From Datnioides undecimradiatus (taxonomy: Eukaryota > Chordata > Actinopteri > Lobotiformes > Datnioididae), in the NCBI GenBank assembly GCA_008933995.1, contig WARS01000090.1:2303501-2367500 (forward strand): a stretch of 64,000 nucleotides of DNA. The letters run 5' to 3'. Below, piece after piece: positions 34,201 through 46,200 of the stretch (position 1 is its first letter; each line of letters begins with the position of its first letter). The translations under genes and the position numbers were made by a program. The notes under the pieces are model-generated. The model was not told the origin of the DNA and did not search any database. It saw only the letters and a program-made list of their open reading frames with translations.

Positions 34201-37200
34201 AGATTTGAAAGTACGTGCAGGACTACGAGGAACATTTCATAAAACAAAAACCTTCGGAAACAAAGCGAGGCCCCTCCGTCTGAAACACAGCGAAGACACC
34301 GAGCTCAACATAAAACACGTCTGCACCCCCCATGAGAGAGCGGTAACCACCATAAAGGTTCAAGCTTGATTTACATTCGCTTCTGTATATTTTTTATAAT
34401 CCATCACCCTTCCTGATATCCTTCTTACAGCATGATTTGATGGAGAGAACCTAATATGCCACATTAGGGTTTGATGAGAGATGGAACTTGAATTTATTAA
34501 TCCCGTGCTTTATCAAGGTCTCGGGTGTAATGAAATTCAGCATTCATTCTGGCTTAATGTTAATTGTTAGGTCTAAAACAACAAATGAGTCGTGGGTTTC
34601 TCGTGTGTGTGTGTGTGTGTGTGTGTTTTTATTGCACACTTCTCTGGGGTTATGAAGAAGAAGGCACGGAGGGTAATTGCTTTGTTCTTGTTGATGAGTG
34701 ATGATAATATGCACCTGTTGTGTGTGTGTGCGAGGGTGGAGTCAAGCTGCTTGAGGCTCACAAGCAGCTACAAACAGCAAGCCTACTGGGCGATTTCCGC
34801 CATGCCGGTGAAACGAGCCGCCCACTCCGAGGAAACCTAACAATTTTGAGTAATTATTTGCACGCTCGCGCGGCTGCCGTGTGTGTGCGCAAGGCATCTG
34901 ACACATCGCCAGCACTTCAAACCTGTTAAGTGGAGAAAGAAATGAGCAGTCGCGGTCCGCTCAGGTACTCCATGGCTGTAATGCGAAAAAGCAGCGAGGG
35001 TTATCGCAGAAGTAGTCCAGCCCTTCTTCTCCCAGTCCTAGAAATCTGGAGCAACGCACACAAATACAGCTCACAGTGTTAAGAACATCCATCTGCACAT
35101 ATGAAACCGGCTACCAGTTGCACTTTTTTAGGTCTTAAAGCCGATTTTTTGCATTTTTCAGTCTCTAACCAGATGCTGTCTCACGGGCCACAGCGCATGC
35201 AGGTGTTGAAGGTGGAATCCCACAACAGAATTTTGCACCAGGGTTTCAAGCGATGAATATTTGATCATCCAGACGGAACACTGTAAAAGGAGAGGAGGGG
35301 GGGAGGGAAGTTGGGGTTGAGGCAGTCGGGGAACAAGCGTAAAAGGAGGAGGACTGTCTGTAAACTGGGGAAATTAAGGAAGTTTGGATCTCGCTGGAGC
35401 CTCTATCATCAGCCTTCTGTATGTGTAAGACTGCAGAAACCGAGAAAAGTAAACATTACCTTTGAGTGTAGTACCTATCGACCTGTAACGCGACCTACTG
35501 AAGTGAGCTCGATGTTTTTTGATTTACCCCCTGTGCATCCCCTGAGGACTCCGATGGAGTGATTCTGGCACCAGATGAACCAAAAGCACAGGCTGCAAAA
35601 AGGCAAATTCTGCCCTAAACTGCTGTAAAAGAGGACGTCTAATTTAAGGACGCTCTGAGCATTCGGCGTTACAAAACGGATTCTCTAAATTCAGATGAAA
35701 CTTTGATAATGCCGGCGGGGAAGCCGGGAATTTGTAGCGGCAACTAGGACAGGGCAGAGCAGAAATAAATAAATGGCAAGTAGGTCTTTGTGACAGAATT
35801 CAGCCCGAGTGTGGGAACAAAACAGGACTGGAGCGTTGTTAGGGTACAAAATAATAGCAGGACTCGAGGCGAAGCAGGAAAAGCAAACAAGTCATGGCGC
35901 GATTCAAGGCGGAGGGAAAAGATAAAAGCCCTGAAGCAGGCGCGGCTTTGGCAGGCTGCCGTGGGATATAACGCCGTGCCAACGTGCTGATGCAACTGGT
36001 AACTTCACTGCCTCGCCATATGCTTGTCATGGCAATGCATTACACGGGTTCACCAGCCTGTCCTTGGCTACCTGGGCGCACTCTTGAGACCGCCATAATG
36101 AGATGCAGAAGAATGAGGGGGAAAGCGGCCGTGGATTAGTTATAACCCAATAGATCATCGCCAGCATCGATTGGTTGTTGTTGTTTGCGCTGTTTGGCGA
36201 TCACATTGGATATGGATCTACTGGAAAATCTAAAACTACCCTGAGGACTTTAAGAAAGTGTCTGGGTGTAAATTCTCAGAAAAGAAAAAAGATCAAATCA
36301 GGATGAAAAGTTGTTTTTTCTTTGCTCATTTTCAGCTCTCCAGCCTCCTCTTCACCTCCTCAGCCCTCCGTCTTCCTCTCTCTCAGGAGGGCACAGGACC
36401 GAATGAGGGCATCCCGCCTACCCCCATCTTCAAAAAACGCGAAAGTATAGAGGGGAATTCAATGACGAAGCGAAAGCAGCCAGAAAGAGAGGACGCCACA
36501 GCCGCCTAACGCCAATCACCTCGCAAGACCTGTGTGTGTGGCGTACCAGGACGCTGGGGGTGTTATTATTCTGTTTGAGAAAACCCCACCACGGGGGTGC
36601 ATGCTGCACGGGGGCCCAGCGCAGGGGAGTTCTGTGACTCATAAAGACGGCCGACTGATTTCAAATCAATCCTCTCTCATCAGTGCAAATCATCTGCTCG
36701 CTCACTTGCACGTGTCTGACACAAAGCTTCAGCGGCTGACTCCGTCCCTTCCTTTATTGGACAATCTGGATTCCAACCAGACGCTGCCCCCCTTTCATCG
36801 CAGACAAACACCAACCTGCTCGCTGATCCTCCGCTGTATTTCACACAGCTGACCACAGAGCTGCAAAATCACAGAGAGCTGTTTTAAAATGGTATGAATC
36901 CCATCATCCAAGGCCTGGCCCAAAATTCTGCGTGAGTTTTGGGGTCAACCGTTTTGAAATTCGCCGCATCACGCACACACGAGGAGAGTCTTCGCAGGTG
37001 TTCACCTCTCTGATCTCAAACTTGTACGACACTAAAGGATGTTAAAAAGATCATCGCGCTGTTTCGCTTGATCTCAACGGGGAGTCTGACTCAATACAAC
37101 GGATAAATGCTGCAACAAATCGTGACGCGGTCAACTGTAGCTGCCCGGTCACCTCGCCATCGGTTTTAATATCTATCAACGCAGTGCCAGCTAGCTGCTA

Positions 37201-40200
37201 GCCTCTGCGCGACTGCAGCCAGCCAACAGCTGTTTGTCCTCCAATTCACGCCTGTGCACGTTATTTCCATGGATATCCATACTTTCATTGGTCCCCACCC
37301 AAGATCAGATACTGTTTTGTGCAAACCAATGCGCATCTTCCGCTGTTCGCCTTTGGCTCTTCTTCCCCGCTCTTTGCGAAGTCGATTTCCGCGCCATGTC
37401 ACAGCATCATTTGATTTATAAAATCAAACGTGCTCCATAACAAAACCCGCCTCGCATAGTTTATAAGATATGAGCCCGGCCGTGTCATGCAATGCCAAAG
37501 TGATTAAAACCTGCCGTGGTATTTTAATAATTAATTTAATTCAATGCCAAGTAATATCTGCGCATATGAATTCTGCATTTGAAGTGCAGGGCAGGGCTCC
37601 TACCACCTGTAAATAAGTTAGAGCTATTGAATATGAGAGCGCTGTGTTCTAGTTTGAATGAAGATGATGACTTTCTCCATAAACACTGCCTATATAAGTA
37701 CCTTTTTATTATATAACCTTATCACCCTGTGGTATTCCCAAAATAACTCCATATGAGTTTTGAGACAGGTCACACCGGTAGATCTGACTGTGTGTGTGTG
37801 TCACTGGACCTCTTTATGCGGATGCTCGCTCTGGGTTTTCTTCTGACGCGAGCGCTTTCACAGAACCCCACTGTCAGTCAGCTTCCTCCGTATCCCACCT
37901 GGCTCTCCAGGTCATGCTCCTCTGGGATCTGACGGAGCGAATCAAATAAACGGAGACAGAGACAGAGAGAGAGAGAGATTCATAACTCCGCCCGGGACAT
38001 CTCCAAGAAAAAGCATATGGTTTTGACTTTTTCACAGCTTCATTCAGACCGTTCAGTTCCGGAGGCGTCAACGGTCTCCTGATGAAACGCGGCGACTCAA
38101 CAACCCTGGTCTGAACTTGGAGCACAGGCAGGCCGCTGCAAGACGTCTTGACTATTCTCTACATGCAATAACTGTATACTAACGCAGGAAGCCAGGACAC
38201 ACACGAGAACAACAGGCTTCATTCTATTCTAATTCCTTGTTCGGACACTCAACCTCTCTTAATATCTTTATATTCACCGAAGAGTGAAGTGCTAACTTCT
38301 CTGTAAATTAGTCTTCATCATTGCGGGGGCCCTAATTAATCCCCTCTACAGTCGAGCGAGCAGCTGCGTGAATTTCTTGCAGCGAGGGATGAGAGCGGTG
38401 CGCCATGAGGAGTGAGGCAGGAAGACAGAACAGGATCGAATCACACGTGAAGGTGGGATCCAGGGCACGCAAACATTTAATGATTTGAGTTTGTGCGAGC
38501 GCTTTGTCAGAAAACACAGAACTATGAGATGTCTTAGTGGAGGTAAATGAAGCGTCTGAATTTCTGACTTTTCCACTCAAAGGCGCCGCCTGCATCCCTG
38601 AGACCACGCAACTGCAACTTTTGCCAACTTCAAAAAGTTATTTGCAAAAGGCAGTCGGATAGCAGACCTCTGCTCGCCCGCTTTATTCTGGTGCATTGCA
38701 ACATTTCCCGCAACATCAGGCAACCAGCCAGAGTGAAAATAGCTTGAAACCCACAGGAACGGTCTACATGCACGTCCTTGTTTGAATGTCGAAGAAAACT
38801 CCACAGCTTTAAAAGAAATGGTTCCAACACTGCCAATTAAATAATTCCCGCTTTTTCTTCCATTTATAACTATTCTCCTGATGAACAGCTTATTGTCTGC
38901 TAGCGCTTCTGCACAGTAGTTCAGTCTAAAGCTCTGATGTTCTGCACAATGCAAGCTCAGTCACTGTAAAGCTCAGCCGCCATCAAACAGTCCAATAAGC
39001 AACTTACTTATAAACAACGTCTGTACGAGTTGCAGCTTAGTTTATTAGCAAACTTCAGAGGCGCAGCATGCTTCTCTACTCCACCTTGAATATGTTGGTT
39101 AGGCTAACCGCATCTTATGCATCACATCTGACACGTGGAGCTGAAGTTCAGCTTCATTAAGTCTTATGTAACAAAGTGGCCCCACGGATTTCCAGCGCTG
39201 GCTTCTATTTTCGTAAAGAACTGAACACCTCTTAACATAACAGTAAATATGCACAGTGTAATATACTGCGATTATGTCATTTTGCAATAAAGTCATAAAT
39301 TAAAAACTCAGCTTGCTGTTACAGTTATTACGCAGATTTGCACATTTGATAGACTCTAATAAATAATGCTGCAAACAACCTCTCAGAGATGTGTTACAGC
39401 AGTGTGCTTATATACACATTTCTACAGCGAAGCCCTCTGAATGCTAAGCAGCTCACACACACACACACAGAGCTACACGCAGTGACCATACACATTGCAC
39501 AGCCGCAGCCAATCATTCCTGTAATGACTTCTACTTGTGCATCGTTTCTTAAGGGAAACGCAACACGCGCTTTTTTTTATCACTTGGAGTGGATAAACAC
39601 GTTTAAAATGTGAGACGCCTGTCCAGCAGGCGCGCCCCAGCATGTGGTGCGGTCGAGTTTAATCCGCACATCACATACATGCTAAACTTGTAAATTCCCC
39701 ATGGTCCTGACCGGCGCCCGGGAGAGGAGGCAGATTTAGCAGTCAGACGTAGGCCATCGTATTCCTGCAGGCTAGACATAGAGACAAAGTGTGTTGTGTG
39801 TGTGTGTGTGTGTGTCGAGGTAAGAGGCAGCTGATACTGTGACTCCCAAGGTTGCAGCCCGCCGCTGTGGTGTCAGCTGCTAATGTAATGTATAATGAGA
39901 CCCTGAGGTAAAAATACTAAAAATTATGTGTGTGTGGATATACAGTAAAATACACTTGCACACTATGCTGCCAAAAGTATGTGGACAGCCCAACATTGCG
40001 CCCATATGTCACATTAACAGCATTAATAATGTCTTTAACTCTTCTGAAAACGCTTTATGCATGATTTACTGAACCTGAAGTTGTTCCCATTCGGCCGAAA
40101 CACGCTGTCCGAGCTGTTAGCGGCGACGCTAACCTGTTTACACTATGTGTCAGCACTTATTCACACACAGCTCATCAGAAAGGAAACTATGGGGTCGGTG

Positions 40201-43200
40201 CGGTGCACAAGGACACTTGCACACGCAGCACAGACAGTCTTCTGATAACTTCTGACCACCCGCCTACCCTAAATTATGAAAATATGACATAATTCAAATA
40301 TGCACAAAGTATGTGGACAGTGCTCACGTTGTTCATCTCGTATGAATATCACCCCCCCCCCACACACACACATATACACACTCTGCTCTCACGCTGCTGA
40401 CACAGTGATATGATAACCTGCGTTCAGACTTTGAGACGTGCTCACACACACTCACGCAGCTTTGTAATGGAGTGGAGTTTTATGGCAGCACTCAAAATTT
40501 TGCCAACACAGCGTTCTGATTTGCGCTACGGCAAAACCCCTCTCTCCTCCTCCTCCTCCTCCTCCGCCGCCTCCTCCTCCTCCTCCTCTTCTTCTGCCGG
40601 CTCTTTCACTCACTTTTCACTCCTCCCGTCCAATCATCTCCCTGCTTTTCATCACCTTTTGTTGCCACTTCTCGCTCCGTCTTCCTCCTTCATCCTGTTC
40701 GTCCTGCTGCCACGCTCTTTATACAGTTTTACTTCACTTCTCCTCCCCCCTCCCACCCCCGACTCTCCCTCCATCTGCCCCTCGGTGTCTCCTCTCCTTT
40801 TCAAATCATTTATTTTCATTTCTTGCTTTCTCATTCCTGCGCGCTCTCTCGCTCTCTCTCCATCTCCTCACCCGTCTTTTTTGCCCCAAATGTCTTTGTG
40901 TTGTAAATATTTTATTTGACTAAAATCTACTTTTCTCTGCGCTCTCTCTCTGTATCAGCTACTTTTTCTCCCGTGCACACATGAATTTCTAATACTTTTC
41001 CAATACTGCTCGTATTATCCCCCCTGCGCTCCCCAAACTTTCTAGTTTCTCCTCTATTCGACCCTCACTCTTGACTCTTTTTTCAATAAACCCTTCCCTC
41101 TTTGTTTAACCTCCATGAAATGTGCTGACACCATTTATTTTCCCTCTTCTTTTCCTCAGAGGATGGTCTGTTTGGGGCGTTTAAAGAGACAGAAGCTTGA
41201 TTTAATATTACAAAATTCGGCACCTACTACCGCGCGTGGCAAAAAGCACTTCTTTTAATCTTAAATTTCACTCGGGGGGAACAGAGAGTTCGATTATTCA
41301 GCAAAGCCATCTTGGACAAGCAGCAGGTACTCTCTCAGTCTGTGATTGGTCCCCGTCCTGCTGTTTTCCATAGGACTTTATTATTTTCTAAAATACATGC
41401 TATTACACGGGCAGCAGTGTCCTCAGATGGCTCGGTGACTCCTCAAACCACGACTCGTAATATGCATGGCAAGCGCCCACCTTTGACACCACCTCGCATA
41501 AATATTTACGTGTGAACTGAAAATTACCTGTCATTTCACTTCCTCTTTGTTGCTAAGCAACCACTTTAAGCTGTTGTTCAAGAGCTTAGTGGAGAAATAA
41601 TGTGATTTTTTTTTTTATAATTACAGATTAAAAAAAGATGGAACTGCTCTTTTCTTAATTCAGTAATGTGTTATCTGCATTTCATCAAAGCCATAACTCC
41701 ATGTTTCTCGGAGCCTGTCGTGTTGTTTCTCTGAAGCTGTGATGGAAATGTTTATTTTTTATTTGCCACTTGTACTATTTTATTTATTTTATTTACTTAT
41801 ACACTTTTCCCAATGTTACCCTTTAATTGTCTGTGTTAATCGTATGCAACGGCCTCATCTCCGCTCCTGTGAACCGGACGATTTGACCTCAGAGACCATG
41901 AATACAAGTCACACACTGTGTTCTGGGAGTTTGTGCTGTTTAGGCCGGAGCAGACCACACACCCCTGGGAGGGGATGAGAAACGAATAGAGCATAAAAAG
42001 ATAAATGTAACGTTTATTCTTTTAGTCTACATAAAACCTCTGAACGACACTACCTTCATGACAGGCTGAGCGAAATACTTGGCGCTCCAGTCGCACAGGC
42101 CCGTCTGGAGGGCGGGGCTGATGTAGTTCCTGTGACCACCCGGCTCGTCGCCATCCTCGCCCGCCTGGTTGCACACAAGCAAAATCAAAGAGTTAAACGA
42201 GACTAATGAGTTGGACAGAGACTCATGCAGCAGGGTGCTCCTCTACCTGTTCAGGTCCCTTGTCAAACATCTTGCGCGTGCGGGGGAACTGGTGGGAGTG
42301 GGGCGCCTGCCCTCCCAGCGTCGGGGTGTAAGGAGGCCGTGTGGCCGGCTGCTCCCTGGCTGGAGGCTTGGGCACCTCGTTGGTCAGACTGGAGCTGCTA
42401 GTGCTGGGCATGGGAGGGGAGCCACTGGAGGGAATGGATAAAACAACATGAGAGACAGGAAGAACCGACTTATCGGCTTTGTCTTTTCATGGAATGTAAA
42501 GTGTTCATCCTGCAAACAACTCTTTTTCAATGAAGTCAACGCTCTCCAGCTAAAGGTTCCTCCAACAGCCGAGGTTATAAAAACAAAACTGCGTCTCTGT
42601 CTCGGTAAAAGAAGGCTGAGTGAGCCCGTGTGCACATGTGTTTGAGAGCGCTTCCCTCACCCAGCCTGGTGGATGTGCGTGCCCTTGCTGGTGGGGCTGG
42701 CCGGTGCCGACTGGGTGAGAGACCCCGAGTCCAGGATCCTCTGTGGCCGGGCGTTCATGGTTGCCTACCGACAAAAACACTGCGGGTTAATTCTCCGTTT
42801 GCTTGATCAAGACATCTGACCGTAAATGAGTGAGAGCAGAGGACACTTCAGATGTTTCACACACAAACCAGAAGGCAGAGCGGGATTAGGGGCAGCACTC
42901 GGACGTTCTTCCTTTGACAGCAGTGTGTGAAAAGTGCAGCGCTTCGCAAAGTTTCCCCCAAATTTCCAGAACTTTATCTCATTAAGTGGAGCAGGTAATA
43001 TAACCTCTTCATTGTGAGTTGTCTAATGGCTGCGCACAGGGGAGGGGTAAACTTAATAAAGACAATAGAGGCAAAACATCACTGATGAATAGCAGAGCTG
43101 TTGTTTACTCAAACCGGTTGGAGAGAAAACTCTGTGCAGCGTAAATCTAGTTAACACAGGCAAACACATTTTACTACCTGGGACTGCCTTTGATTTGATT

Positions 43201-46200
43201 TCTATGCTAATTGCAAAATTGCGGCGAGTGTTTTCTGCGCGTCTGTCTTCGAGGCGGAGGGAGGAAAGTTTTTGCAATGCAAACTTTACACACTTGCAAT
43301 CCGCTGCATCTGTGACGGGGAAAAGGCATCAGTTTTCCCGGGTTAGCCGTTAGCGCTTCATTAGGAGGCGAGTGGAAATGAAACAAAGCGGCGGTAAAAA
43401 GCGACTGAAAGGGTTATTATGGAAATAGCTCAGTCGCTAATCTAAGTACCTTTTTTACCCGAGCACAACGAGATCAATAAGGTGGGAAGGATGCAGAGAG
43501 GAAGAGCAGCTAAACAACTTGAGGATACGCTGATTTTTGATGTACTGGGAACAGGGGGGGGCATGCATATGAGGATGATGGGTAGCAGGCATGTGTGTGC
43601 AAAGGCAGCAGTGTGCGGTGGGCGCCATGCAAAGCAGGAAGACATTTGTAATGGCAAAACTGGAGCTCGACACCGCAGCGTTATCCATCCTGAAGCTCAT
43701 TTGAAAGGTTGCAAAGTGCAGCTGTTTGGTTGTAAAAGCTCGAAACGAGAAGATCTTTAGGAAACCCCCCCAAAAATTGGACACAGAGCGGCGAATGTGC
43801 CGTTTTGAAGCCTGTCCTGCGACAAAAGGTCAGTCAGTGCGCGTCCATTACCAAACCTGCACGTTGTTTAAGCGTTATTATGCATTCCCACCCTTCAGTG
43901 AGGAGAACGTGGCAGGCGCCTTGTACCAGCTGCTGGCGTGAGCGTGAAACTGCAAGCTCATGAGCCAAAACGACCCGATTACGCAACGCGCTCATAGATT
44001 ATTCATCAGCGCTTGCCGATCATCAACATGTGGTAAACAAACATCACGCCAACGCAGGGGGCCACACGCCTCATACGCCGACAAGCTCTCCGGAAAACGA
44101 GATAGATGCAAAACTCCCAGCATTAGCGGGGAAAAGGGAGGGGGGTAATCGGTTTCACCAGCTGCTTCGTGCCACGCTGGGAAACAGCTTGCTCTCCTGT
44201 TTCAACCCGCTTCCCCTCACTTCCTCCGTCATTAATTGGCTGGAAAGTGAGTCGAGTGAGCGGACGGGTTGGCGCGTGCACGCAGACCACGGTGTCAGCA
44301 AGAGCTCCGGTAGGATAGATGAGTAAAAGCTGATGACGGCTCAGAGAAAATAACAAACTCTGAATGTTCCTGTTTAATAATTAAAGGTGCTTCTGAGATG
44401 TTTAGCTAATGGAGAAGGTGCCAAGCGCCGCTCTTCCTGAATGATGATCACACGGACGTGAAGGGGGGTGAGATTGGTCAAGGAACCGATGGAGGGACGG
44501 AGCGGTCGGCGGAGATTAAAGGCACGTGAAAGGAAATATCTGCTGCGTCTCAGAGTGCTAATATTTTCAATGTCAGGTGAAAGAAAACAGATTTCAATGA
44601 ACAAAAAAACGTAATTAAAGCTGGGCATTAAAAAGACTCGACGCGCTAGAAGAAAAGGATTTTTAAATAACAGCAGCATGACTTACGCCCTGGCATCAGG
44701 CAGCAAAAGGGGGGCTATTAAAGAAAACATTTTACGCTTTCATCATCTGAGAAGCAAATAAGTTTTAATTAGCTGCCGACCTCGTTCACTTTGCTACAAA
44801 TCGCTAACATTTGACATTTAAAATCCTAATTAAAAGCGCTGGATCCGCAGTTAGGCTAACGTTAACACCGGCGAACCCGGGACGAACGCTCTCCGATCAC
44901 GACGTCTCCCATCAACCGTCAGCAGCAGGGAAAGAAAGGAAGACAGTGACGCCGGCTCCGTCTGCTCATTAACTCCAGAAAACGAGGTGCTGAGTGGCGT
45001 CTGGATGGTCGTTCCTTTGGAAATGTCACACGCTCCTTGGTCATTTCTTTTCTCTGCACGGGCGGGACAGGAAGAGCGTCGATTCCTCATCGCTGTGATG
45101 AGGATTGTTGATTTTGTTTGTTGTAAATTTTATATTTACTCTTTTATTTATTTATTTTTTGGTTTATGAATTTGCTTTAGCTGATGACAACTTACAACAT
45201 CTCAATCCAGTGCATTACAGTCAATTTTTAGTTTTTCCAATAAACCAATTAGGCTAAAAACAGGTATTGGAAATTGGAAATCAAGCGCTGAAATGTGCGT
45301 AAGTCAATCTGAATGTCACTTGCAGGTGCTTCAGGTCTATGAATGCTGACCATTAAAATCCAGAATCTGAATGTTTTGCTTTAAAGGCTGTTTTTAATGA
45401 AGCTGAGGTCTGAGTTTCATCTCAGCGAACCGAGCATTCTGATTAAAGTCTTGAGCCTCCGCGCCGATTGAAGGGCTACCTGTCGCTTACTGCTCAGGGA
45501 TTTTACCAGATCAAAACCAGAGAATTTAATGTTTTTTGTTCTCAAGTTTCAAGGCGAGTCTTGAGTCACAGAGAGCTCAGCTCCTCACTTTCATCAGAGT
45601 TTAACTTCAGTTTGAGGCCCGCAGCTCTAACCGATAACAGACCCTGGAGATGGCGCAGGAGGTCCGGGGCAGGTGCAGCGCCTGATTGAACCGTGTCTGT
45701 TTCGGCCTGACCGGTTCACTTCAGGTCTGCAGGTACACAGAAACTAATACAACAGAAAGCTTGTCGCGGTGCCACGGGCGGCGCGGCGCGTTGGCTCGCA
45801 GGAGAGAAGTCTATTGCGTTATATTGTAAATCAGATCCTGCTGTTCTTTATTGCGGTCCAGCGGGGAGTCTCATTGCAGAAGATGCTGCTTGTCTGAAGG
45901 TAACTGAGGGGACAATTGGTGTTGGTGGTAGGAAACACAAGAACTCTGGCCTCGGGGTTAGGATGGGTGGTGGACTACAGTGGTTATTATGGCTCCTTAA
46001 GTTACAGCAGCCTCCTTGCTCTGCTCTGCCAAGCCTCGGGGAGTCATTGGCCCTTAATTGCATTTGCACAAAAGTAATGGCCTTTTGGAGGAAGAAAATG
46101 CCAGTGGGAGGAGGGGGCGTGCATGTGTGTGTGTGTGTGTGTGTGTGTGTCTGTGTGTGTGTGTGTGTGCACGCTGGAGACAGCTCTTTTTCACTGCATA

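Noticed and set aside
37166..37402. Minus-strand open frame with RLRKERGRR, resembling Raptor QIRKEREWR
   Set aside because: Only about 13 bases (cgcaaagagcggg) match and the rest does not follow Raptor. The direct continuation of exon 37899-37928 is a better location for these codons. Judged to be chance or a very old fragment.
40410..40919. 169-codon plus-strand open frame rich in Ser, Pro and Leu
   Set aside because: Produced by the TCC/CT-rich tract; composition, not a protein.
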